Source: Eremomyces bilateralis CBS 781.70 (Eukaryota; Ascomycota; Dothideomycetes; Eremomycetales; Eremomycetaceae). From it: a stretch of DNA of 64,000 nucleotides. How positions within the stretch are numbered: position 1 is the first letter of the stretch; every line of letters starts with the position of its first letter. Location: assembly GCF_010015585.1 (NCBI RefSeq), contig NW_022985069.1:1171038-1235037 (forward strand), given 5' to 3'. A model generated the notes under the pieces. The model saw nothing but the letters and a program-made list of their open reading frames with translations, did no database searches and was not told the DNA's origin. The position numbers and the translations under genes were made by a program. Below, piece by piece: positions 10,320 through 19,619 of the stretch.

Positions 10320-12729
10320 ATGGCTCCTCCAAAGAGAGTGGCCGTTGGAGAATCGGAAGACGAGGCCTTTAATGTGGAAAAGGAGCTTGAAATTATTGAG
10401 GGTTACGATTTACAACCGCTCGATGATAGTCCTGAGATTGCACTAGAGACTACGAAGCGGCGCGATCGCATTATGGAACATTGGAATGGGTAAGTGGACT
10501 ATGGTAAAGTACCCGCATTGAAAAAATCCCAACGAAACCTTCATCTCCCTCCTGTCTTTACGCCTGACGCCTTTTATCTACCTTTTCCTAACATGTTCCG
10601 CGATCATGGCGACATAGTTACTTCCGAAAACTCAAGATCGACCCAGATAGTATCTGGCTTGATCCCTGCCGCGATCTGGACCAAGCAAAAAATAGGTGTC
10701 GTGGGTTTTTGCGGTATTACGTCCGGACTTCTGTGCAGAAGTTTGTCGTCCTTGGACCCGAAGAGTATGAAACCTGTCGAACAGTTAATTCCGCCTATAC
10801 TCTCCTACAATATTGGAGGAACCTTATCGCCAAAGCCGACGCTACGATTCTGCAAGAGAAAAGGCGGCAAGATCCAGCAAACAAGCGACTCTGGCGGCTG
10901 AAGTTTATAGATCATCAGAACCAGCGTGGGGAAGGTCCTGTTTTCGAGATATCCAAGGTTGGTTGAGAATCCTGATCTAACCTTCACTTTTCTATCCCAA
11001 TCGATGTGCTTTTGAGAAGCTCTTCTACTGACTAGCTTCCTCTAAACGTAGTGGATCTATAAAGCAGGTGCAGCGGAACTCGGGCTTATCACTGCTATAC
11101 TCGTCGAAAAAATTGAAGCTACTAAAGAGGATGTGATCATAATTCTACGTACGCTCTGGGATCGCTCCGACGATATCCCTTGTAAGCCAGAACATCGAGT
11201 TTCGTTTCATGCTATGGCTGTAACCGCCAGCATTGGAGGGTTTAGACCAATTGCCTTAGTTAAGTTCCCTTATAGACAGATTCAACTGGCGATAGTACGG
11301 GACCCGAGAGATCCATCTAAGAGGACGATTGCGGCTACGTTTTCGGTTAAAATAGTGAAGAGACGTCGAGCAGTTCGTCGGAACAAGGATGCTACTATGT
11401 ATACCATTTTAAAATCCTTTTTCTTTTCTTCGTTGACTAACATATCTCTCGTTACAGGCTGTCTTTTACAGTGTTCTTAGTACCAAATCTACTCCTATGC
11501 CTTGCAAGCCTTACTATTTCTCGTGCTATTTAAGACGACGCGTTCGACATCGGTGTTGACTCGGTGAAGGATCTACTTAAGCGACCTAATCTAGGCAAAG
11601 TAGACTATATCCCATTACACTAGAAAAAGGACAAGCTAGATGATCCCATCTTTAACCTTAATTATCGTACCTATAACAATTTGTGGCACCGATGTTGTTT
11701 CGTTGCCGGCTTACGAGAGGACCCCCGTCTCTATACCCTTCGAGTCGGTATAGGAGCGGATCTAGACGGTAAGGCGAACGGATCTCTTCTTATTCATAGT
11801 ACCAAAATAGCACAAGCACCTTCTAATTCATAATATCTAGGCGTGGTATCCGATATATTGCGGAACTACGTTATGGCAAACACAACGGCAGTCTTCCAGA
11901 ACAGCTACCAAACAAAACATGTCCGCACTAACCTTTTGAAAAAGAGGTTCCATGCGTTCATTCCTACTGAGGGGCAGGACGATGCTCTCGATCAAGCAAT
12001 CCGCAGCATGTCGTTGAAGAGGGACCCGGACGCTCCTATCGACCCTACGCCAGAGGATTTATAAAAGTTTGAAAGGCGCAGCGATATATCCGCGCTCCGC
12101 TCACGTATAGAAGCTACCAAAGGAAACAAAAACGAGTGGAATCAGCTTCGAATAAAGGTCCGCCACTTGATCCGGCGTTTGTCAGACATACTAGTAAGGG
12201 AGAAAAGAAAGGAATATTTCAACCGGGTCGACAGATTGCGAGCTTTAGGCCAGGCAGTTCGAGCGGAGATCGGCGCCGCGACGTCATCAAGAAATCGCAC
12301 GAATCCACACGGTCGTAGTAATGCTATCATCTACGTTACCCAATACCTGCAATGCTTTACAGCAAGGCCGGATAAGCGAAATCGGGTCAAGCTGCACTCG
12401 CCGGCACGTTTTTTGACCTTGCTCCTGTCATTTCTGCTGAACCATCCCACTGATGACAACCTGGGATATAATCATGGTCAGAATGAAAGCGAGAATGAGC
12501 TTATCAACGCCCAGGCCAGCACAGCGCAGGCCAGCACTGGATGCCAATCTTCCGCTGAAGCGGGGGATTCAGCAATATCTATTTGCTTTCTTTGCTATAC
12601 ACGGTTTAAAAAACGCTACAACCTCACGAGGCATTTCAAGGTATCTCACTTTGCGCGTGAGGGGATCGACCAGCCATTCTCATGTCCTGAATGCCGTCGG
12701 TGTGGGATGCCAGAATGTTCGATCACTGG
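10320..12729 (+). pseudogene. DUF3435 protein (tyrosine-recombinase-like, C2H2-tailed), decayed
   Basis: Reading successive frames gives the hallmark blocks of DUF3435 proteins: an acidic N-terminus (10320-10490), a core-binding-like region with YVRTSVQKF and TLLQYWRNL (10710-10960), the block TASIGGFRPIAL whose Arg matches the catalytic Arg of tyrosine recombinases, then QLAIVRDPRDPSKR (11230-11330), LYTLRVGIGAD, a segment ending VFQNSYQTKHVR with the candidate Tyr (about 11895-11930), SLKRDPDAPIDP (12015-12050), and a C2H2 finger CFLCYTRFKKRYNLTRHF with a following His (12580-12650). Possible introns lie near 10490, 10960-11050 and 11395-11457. In-frame stops occur near 11542, 11621, 11831 and 12062, and the usual His before the Tyr is replaced (MANT). 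The 3' end is replaced by a LINE tip at 12730. DUF3435 includes Starship captains and Crypton-like genes, but this branch with a C-terminal finger also occurs outside Starships. Confidence 0.75.
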
Positions 12730-12844
12730 CCGCGACAGACCAGATAGAATGCCGTGCTCATAGACCCGAAAGGGATCCAGATAGTACGTTAAATTGATTA
12801 TTATTATTATTATTATTATTAGTTATTATTATTATTATTATTAT
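12730..12844 (+). mobile_element. LINE 3' tip with (TTA)n tail
   Basis: Bases 12730-12799 match the 3' end of the LINE at 2146-2215 at 69 of 70 positions. They are followed by a 45-bp TTA trinucleotide tail (12800-12844, one interruption). This is an extremely 5'-truncated insertion of the same family, placed in the frame of the DUF3435 zinc-finger region. I could not find a clear target duplication. The longer, purer tail compared with the first copy shows the tail is added or expanded independently in each insertion. Confidence 0.88.
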
Positions 12845-13336
12845 ATTCATTTCGGAGCTCTAGTTATGACATGTCTGTCGGTGGGCACGCTTCTGCTCGA
12901 CTCATTGGACGGGATGTTTTCTCGATGTCATGGGCAGCTTGTAGGCTTCCCTGAGGCACGCGCTACACTGACGAATCATCATGGGTCCTTATAGGTGTGG
13001 AGCTAACGACCCTCCTCCAGCAACGATAAAGCGCCTAAGAATAGCAATGCTCGAAGGTGGGTGGATCTGCGGACGAATACTCGCGGAGGTACATGTACTT
13101 GATAAAGCTGCTCAGTCGAATCTGACTCTGCCATTATGGTACCTCAAATAGTCGAGTGTCAATATTAATATGCTTATGAAGATTTGGCTGCAGGGCTTCA
13201 CGCATCTATATCATAACAAGATTCACTGATAAGTTCTGGTACTATGCCCAAAGCCTTATTACCCCCGATCACCTAAGTAAGCCTCTGTATAGCTACTCTG
13301 CGTTCTCGCTACGGAGCAGAAGAATAGACTTAAAGG
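12845..13336. other. Spacer downstream of the aldo/keto reductase
   Basis: About 490 bases with no gene or repeat that I can recognise. It presumably includes the 3' untranslated region of the reductase on the - strand at its right end. Confidence 0.4.
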
Positions 13337-14570
13337 TCAGGCATTGAGGAACTTCTCATGTGGACCACCGAAGCGCTCACCCGAGACGGCTAGCGTGTCG
13401 AGGATCCTTTGGAGCTCAGCCATATCTTCCTCAGTCAGTGATGCCGCTTTGCCGTTCTCGATGACCCGTTCTTCTCTGACCGACCCCGGAATGGGAATGC
13501 CACCCACACGACACACCCAACCAATGGCCACCTGCGCTGTCGTCACGCCCTTGCGCTTGGCGACCTTCTCCACAGCCTCGACAAGCTTGAAATTCTGGTC
13601 AAAGTTCTCGGGCTTGAAGCGCGGCAGCATGCGGCGCTTGTCGTCTGCCGCGAGATCATCGATCGTACGCAAGTCACCTGTCAGCCAGCCACGGCTAATA
13701 GGGCTGTATGCCACAAGGGGAATATTGACTACATGTAGGCCACAGTGTCAGCTAAGCACCTCTAGAAGGCCGCTTGTTTTGGCTTAACTCACGCTCGTGG
13801 CAGGCGTCCGAAATGCCGTTGTAGAGAGGTTCAGGGGTGAATAAGCTCAGTTCGACCTCGACTGAGGAGATAGGGTGGACGGCATGTGCCTCGCGGATTG
13901 TGTTCGCGCTGACTTCGCTCAGGCCGATACCGCGGATCTTGCCCTCCTTGACCAGTTCGGCCAGCGCCTTTACCGTTGTCTTAATAGGGACCTGAGGGTC
14001 AATCCGAGCGCACTCGAAGATGTCGATGGTCTTGGTGCCGTCGAGGACAATGGTAGCCTCCTCGACGGAGGCGCGGACACCTTCTGGAGTGTTGGTGGGT
14101 CCGTTGGGCATGCCTGTGAACCCCCCTTTGATGCACAGCACGACCTTGCTAGCGTCCTCGGGGTACTTCTGGAAGTAGTGTTTCAACAGATGCAGCGAGT
14201 TTGCCTGAGGCGTGCCGTAGTGAATACCCTGTGTGCTTGTGAGCTTTTTGTCTCGAAGCAGGACCTACTTCTTTTGGATCAACTTACGCCATTCCAAAGA
14301 TTAGCACCCTGCTCCAGCGCTGTCTTCATAACCTTGACCGCGATGGGATAGTCAACAGGGGCCCACGGCATCGTCAGACCTGAGGCACAGAATGTCAGTA
14401 GTCATTCTTTTGCGTTAATCAATGAGTGCGTACTCCCCCAAAGCAATACCACGGGGCTAGAACAGGCTGTATGGGGGGTATGCCGACAATTACTCACCCA
14501 TCATGCCGAACCCTACAGGGCCAATCACGCGGCCGTTGACATTGGTAAGTGCTGTTCTGCTGGCGCTCAT
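13337..14570 (-). CDS. Aldo/keto reductase, pyridoxal reductase (Plr1/AKR8)-like
   Basis: Four exons on the - strand: 14570-14498, 14379-14288, 14228-13793 and 13728-13337, all with GT-AG introns and consistent phases, giving 330 residues. The fold is a TIM barrel using NADPH. The strand 1 glycine region is VGFGMMGL; the catalytic Tyr is in GGIHYG (about residue 59) and the Lys in VLCIKGG (about residue 89). The usual active-site His region reads DIFECARIDP and the usual Asp is replaced by NLWNGG, both as in fungal pyridoxal reductases, which turn pyridoxal into pyridoxine. Two further exact family blocks are LVAYSPISRGWLTG and the cofactor-end IPIPGSVREERVIEN. Upstream on the - strand the dead mariner begins only 357 bp away. 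Intact and probably functional despite its setting. Confidence 0.92.
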
Positions 14571-14927
14571 GGTTAACGATGTGCTGTAAATTCTTGAATA
14601 TGATGTGAAAGAAGCGAATAACCCTATTCGGCCTGAACAGGAACGTGTATACGATTGTAAGTAAGTAGTTGAGTTTAGGGCACAATTTTGGGCAATCCTC
14701 AATATATATAAGTGAGGTGCGGGCCGTATCTCAAGGGCCAAATAATTGGTCTCCGAAAGGTTGGGGATGTCTTTGTATGGATGTTGCCAGGGTTTTATGT
14801 CCGATCCTCCGATCCTCCGTTGCTCCATCTCCCTTCCCCTACAACCCCCCATCCCTGACCATTGCTGCAGGTCAACAGAGCACGATGGATGGTGGCGTCA
14901 CCACGAGCCGCATGTTATGGACATGCC
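14571..14927. other. Promoter region of the aldo/keto reductase
   Basis: About 360 bases between the reductase start and the mariner end. A TATATATA stretch at about 14702-14709 lies some 130 bases upstream of the start and may be its TATA element. No other feature seen. Confidence 0.4.
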
Positions 14928-15107
14928 CAGCGGGTAACACAAAAAGCGAGACTCATAATTGGGCTTGGCACCACCACACCATACAAATTTATATACAGTA
15001 TAGGATATCTCAACAACCACGTAACTAAATTAATTTCAATTTGAATATAAGCAAGTTTGAAGCTATTCGCACCCATAGCTTTCGTATATATATAAAAAGC
15101 GTGGCGG

Positions 15108-16334
15108 TTAGCCCGGCATTCCACCGCTATAACCAATAAGCTGCCCATCAGACTCGATGACTTTACATAGCCGATCAGGTATAGAAAGCACCCGTTTATT
15201 AATCCATTCCTGATTAAGACGCTCGTACCATGCCTCTTTTACTAATTGTACCGTTTCCTCGGGTTCCCAATGCCTATATTTCCTTACATATCTTTTGATC
15301 GGTTGCCAACAGTCCTCGATAATCGAGAGCTCCGGAGATCCTGCGCAATTAAAGAAACAATAAAGTCCTACTTCCGTTTTCCACCTCGAGACGGCGGAAG
15401 GCTTTGTCTTCGTAGATCTTGGTAGTACGTGACCGCTATCCTGATCCTCCTTAAGCACGAAATAGTCTCCATTTACGAGCCATCCGCCAACGACAGGCTT
15501 TAGGATATCGTTAAGATAGCATTCCTGCGTCATCTTCCCGTTTATATTACTCGGGATCTCGTAGAATACGAGTGGCCCTTTGAAATTGTATCCGACGGCT
15601 GCCCAAGCGTGGACTTTCTTCTTATCTTCCTCATCGGGATCATCGACGCGTTGAATGCATTTTGGATAATACCGTTGGCCTCGTTTCCGGATAATCAAAG
15701 TCTTGCCTTAGGGCCCAAGGCCAAAGTGAACGTCATCGCTAAATCTGACGTGTTTCTAGTACTTTGGCGTAGGGTATTTGGCGAGCATCTTTTTCGCGTA
15801 TGCGACACGCTTAGTAGCCAATTGCTTTGAAACCTAGGCCTTTCGACAAGCGATACATTTCGACAAGCGATACATTTCGACAAGCGATACATTTCGACAA
15901 GCGATACATTTATGGTAATCAAGCGATTGCATTGCTCTTTGTATCGTACGTCCTGAGCAATCAATATCAGCCTCTATAGCGAGGGTTTCCCACGTCATTT
16001 CTCTGTCTTGAGAGTCCATCTCTTCTACCAACTGATCGAGCATTGCGAGCTGCGTAGGGCTGATGATTGGCTTCCGACCGCGTGTTTCTTTTTCACAAGT
16101 TCGTCGGTTTCCTCGAGAAGACTTTATAATTCGATAACCGGAGGATTTAGGTATACCGTTACGGTGGAATATTGAATTGTTCGAGCGCGTCGTCTCGAAA
16201 CCATATAGTCTCCGTCGCACTCGTTCATGCTCGATTTCGCCGCGAACACGGGACTTTTTTGGAGTATCATGGTAAGGACCGGGATTTTGGGCATTTTTAG
16301 AAGCCTTTTGAGCTTAAGAGCGTGTATAAACCAT
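15108..16334 (-). pseudogene. Tc1/mariner transposase, broken
   Basis: From ATG 16334 a single frame runs through the whole protein. It has an N-terminal HTH region (HRNGIPKSSGYRIIKSS, then GRKPIISP), then the DDE domain: FSDDVHFGLGP (first Asp), a stretch GYNFKGPLVFYEIPSNINGK, LKEDQDSGH (second Asp) and SPELSIIEDCWQPIKRY (third acidic residue). It is interrupted by four in-frame stops, at codon 7, after CRKA, in the KY-KHVRF block and in the GP-GKTLI block. Comparison with the family suggests Trp, Trp and Gln at the last three, all C:G to T:A changes. A 51-bp in-frame tandem expansion also sits between the HTH and DDE parts. Close to full length otherwise. Confidence 0.85.
15844..15911. repeat. 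17-bp tandem repeat, four identical units
   Basis: CGACAAGCGATACATTT occurs four times head to tail without a mismatch (15844, 15861, 15878, 15895). In the transposase frame one unit codes for the family sequence KCIACR, so three units (51 bp, 17 codons) are extra and the frame is restored after them. Identity of the units means the expansion is recent. Confidence 0.95.
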
Positions 16335-16441
16335 GGCAGACGAATTAATTATTGATTGTTGATAACTATCTACAGAGTACTTTGTAAGGGGGCGGGCAAA
16401 CATCGGCAATTTGTGAGTCTCGCTTTTTGTGTCACCCGCTG

Positions 16442-17333
16442 GGGCATGGCCCATGGTTGGCACAGGCTGAGAGCCTAAGCCTAATCAAGCCTAGCGTAGA
16501 GATGGAACCTCATCAAGATTCCTCTGTCATAGTTACCTTGTACTCTTCATCTCAATCTAGAATATCTTTGGCTACGCGTATGTTGTGTGCATCCAGCTAC
16601 CGTGCCGTAACACCGCAATATTGAGTGTCATTCGGTGTCACGTCCAGCTGGATTACAGAACCTGGCTGAATGGCCTAGGCATGTCCAACAGGTGTGCCTT
16701 GGCGTGATCTCTGCACTGCGAGTTTTCCGTAGAGTAACGAATGGCCTGCAACACGTGCTGCTCTAGGACCTGTGGGCGGTGGTCAGGGGCTGCCAGCACG
16801 TAGCTGCAATTCTCTGATCAGTGGAAAGTGCACCGATTGCATGGCGTTTTGTCGTATCACTGGCTGAAATCAACTAAGTATCCTGAATGAGTCGCCTCCG
16901 ATTGATGATTCGAATTTGGATGGCGGTACTTCAGTTTCCTACAGCCGATGTCAAGGACCATCGAAAGTCTGATTTGAGCCTCCCGACTCTCACAGTCCTG
17001 ACGTCTCGAAGACGGGCGCAGTGAGTCATGCGTAAAAGACACCTTGGAAGTCCCGGCGTAAGTGGCAATCCATTCTAGTTAACATGGTACAGTCAAGTTG
17101 AGAATGGGCAGAAGCGATTGACCAAACCGCATATATTTCGTTGTACAATTATATATATGTTCCAGTTGTAGATGCAATCTATACCTTACCCTCCATATAA
17201 ACTTCTTCTCTCCTGAAGCCATCGACAGCCACCGGTACCCGAGAGCTGCCTCCTCGTGGCGTGACAGAGCTGCTCAATGAAAAGACATAGTCCCAGCTCG
17301 ACGCATCCTCAGTTGGGCCCGAGCAAGGTGCAA
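16442..17333. other. Gene-free spacer
   Basis: About 890 bases with only short frames. A TATATATA stretch lies near 17150. No repeat, RNA or gene recognised. Confidence 0.4.
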
Positions 17334-19072
17334 TTACCACTCAACCGCAAAGCGGTTTCTCCATGCCTTACCGTAGCGGTAGAAAATCCAAGGCACCGGC
17401 ATAAAGGCAAGACAATTGAAGCCCAGCACGCTGTTCCCCCGTCCTAGTCCTAGTTGCCTGTATGGGGAGGTGCTGCAAGGGTCAAGAAAGCCCCAAAGGG
17501 TAACCGAATGACCAAGTTCGCCGCGAGTGCAGACGCGCCAGCTTCAGCGCCAAAAACATCAACCAAATACGTTTGCGCCGGTATAATCACAAAGAGTGTA
17601 CCGAAGCCAAGAATGAATGTCCCTATTATTGGCACGATCCAATGGACTTGATAGTACGCGGTCCATCCATAGAGAAAGCACCCAAGGGGCGTGAAGGGAG
17701 CGAACCACTTCATCAGGATCAGGCGCTCCTCCGCTTGGGCAACCTTGCCGTCCCTCTTCTGTCCCAGTAACTTGTCGCTCAATGCAGCGAAGAGGATCAA
17801 GGCAGCCATGAGACCAATCCCGAGGCCAAGGTAAGCAAGTCCGGAGATGACTACGTTGAAACCGTAGGTCTCGCCGAAAACCTGGGGGAAGGTCGTGAAT
17901 AGTAGGAAGATGAGACCGAAGAGAAGGCCTATGTACAGTGACAAAGGAGCACGATGGGCGAAAAGATCAACAATTTTGCTAGTCTCACGACCGCTCGACG
18001 CATCATTTGCCTGGGTGTCTGACCGGTGTCTCCCTTGGCGAGCAGCCTGTCGTTTCCCGTCTCTTTCCTCAGGCGCTCTGCTTTGCGACGCAATAGAACC
18101 GACGCGCTGGTTTCCTGCATAAAGATTAATATAGCAGCTAAAAATACCCCGGACTGTGAAGAGTGTAAGAGTCAGATCATCGAGAATAGGGTCACGAAAG
18201 CCTTACAAGAATCAGAATGAGGCGGAACGACCAACGACATCCAATTGTCTCGGATACAAAACCGCCGATGATGGGGCCTAAAACCTAGGATGTTTTAGTA
18301 AACACGATCTTAGCTTAATCATGATCATCTAACCTACAGTACCGAGCAGGGGACCGAACCCGAACAGTGCAATGGCTCGTCCTCGCTCCTCTTGTGGAGT
18401 GACATCGGCCACAGTGCAATGGCTCGTCCTAGCTCCTCTTGTGGAGTGACATCGGCCACAGTGCCACCTCCAATACCCATAGGCCCCGAAGCAGCAGTGC
18501 CGCTGATAAATCGGAAAACGATAAACATGGCTGTGTTTGTGCTAAAGGCATAACCAACAGTGAAAGCGAAGTAGACTATGTTACAAGCGTAGTACATAAT
18601 GAGACGACCGTAGAGCTACGATAGTGGTGCTAGGAACAAGGGCCCTACAGCGAGCCCTAAGGCGTAGATACTGACTGTATACTCCGGACGGTGGAGTTGG
18701 TGATATTGAATTCGCGGCCTAATTCTTCGGCCCTGGGGGCGAACATGGTTGATGCTAGGTTGCTGGGTTATAGGAGACGTCAGTGATAAACAGCGAATCC
18801 CACATCGGGGGTTTATGCGAGAGTTGAGTGACTAACGCTGAGAGAGTGAAGATGCCGACTATAATTATATGAAGGTTCTTGTTGGATTTGGGCCAATTCA
18901 TGGGGTTAGCGGGATCATCGGGGCCGTCCTAGTCGACGATGTTGGGATCCGGCTCTGGGTCATGTTCGACGCCAGCCGCCACTGTCGAGGCGACGGAGCA
19001 CTGCACTTCGGATTCTCGGCTCCCAAGAGTAGCTGCGTCCGTGTCAGCAGCTGGGACATCTGTCGTGGTCAT
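17334..19072 (-). pseudogene. MFS transporter, DHA1 polyamine/drug family, broken
   Basis: On the - strand an apparent start at 19072 leads into an acidic N-terminus and the family motif NPMNWPKSNK. It continues through TM segments with the VFRFISGTAASGPMGIGGG and VADVTPQEELGRAIALW blocks, and ends with ASALAANLVIRLPFGAFL and VPWIFYRYGKAWRNRF near 17336. The coding layout matches Tpo/Flu1-type DHA1 transporters of about 500 residues. Lesions include an in-frame TAG near codon 49 (family Trp), another TAG before LYGR (family Glu), a 47-bp tandem duplication at 18364-18457 that shifts the frame, and a frame change near 17460. It is divergent from the intact Zn2Cys6 gene at 19620, an arrangement typical of a transporter with its own regulator. 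Confidence 0.8.
18364..18457. repeat. 47-bp tandem duplication in the dead DHA1 gene
   Basis: Units 18364-18410 and 18411-18457 differ at one base (C/A near the middle). The duplicated segment codes for part of the VADVTPQEELGRAIALW block. As 47 is not a multiple of three, it destroys the frame. Confidence 0.95.
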
Positions 19073-19393
19073 GGTGAGATCTATCAGCAGCTGTTATGGA
19101 CAGTGTCCTCGTCGTGGCTCTAAGGCTTGTAATGGGTTCAAATCCATGACATGCGTTCAGCTTGGCGAATAAAGAAGCTGAAATGTTGATAAAGGGGTGA
19201 AACAATAGTGAATATCAAATGGTTCGGTAATATTAGATTCCAAAGGAGGTGATATGCAGACTGTAGAGGCGCAGACAGAGAACTCATCCGATCGTCCGCT
19301 CAGAGTACGTCAAGACCTCCATTTGAAAGGACCTCCATCCATCATATTATTCATATATCCGCACCTTGAAATCACATGAGCTGGCTGCTAGGA

Positions 19394-19501
19394 CGGTGTG
19401 AGGGTCGAACTTCAACAAAGGTCGGCGGACGGGGCATCGGAGCTTTGGATATATAGTGGAGCATTGTATATCGGAGGATCGGACAAGAGCGGAGCATCGG
19501 A
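19394..19501 (+). promoter_or_regulatory. Array of CGG triplets with three CGG-N5-CGG direct repeats
   Basis: Nine CGG triplets on the + strand lie within 107 bases. Three are arranged in the 12-mer CGGRGSATCGGA, at 19430-19441, 19472-19483 and 19490-19501, each a CGG-N5-CGG direct repeat. Zn2Cys6 factors bind CGG half-sites as dimers with fixed spacing. The array lies 120-225 bases upstream of the Zn2Cys6 gene at 19620 and in the same spacer as the divergent DHA1 transporter, so it is a likely operator for autoregulation and transporter control. A TATA-like GATATATAG sits at about 19448-19456 between the repeats. Confidence 0.6.
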
Positions 19502-19619
19502 TCAATGCTTGGCTTGGATTGCTTACCTCCAGTACCTAACCCTCAACCATCTGTTCCTCAACTCACAGTCATCAACTCCACCTGTAATATGATTTCTGAA
19601 ATGCAACCGGACTTAGACG

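Larger units (their letters stand above)
14928..16441 (-). mobile_element. Tc1/mariner-type DNA transposon, dead
   Basis: Inverted repeats of 28 bp (14928-14955 and 16414-16441, starting CAGCGGGTRACACAAAAAG) match at 27 positions. Similar but gapped ATGCC/GGGCAT sequence continues outside them, so the true ends may be a few bases further out; I could not settle the TA target duplication. One transposase gene runs on the - strand (16334 to 15108) and is broken by stops. The element contains a 17-bp tandem repeat inside the coding region. Confidence 0.85.

Noticed and set aside
15844-15911. Tandem 17-mers as a CRISPR-like array
   Set aside because: There are no spacers between units and the repeat lies inside a transposase gene in a eukaryote.
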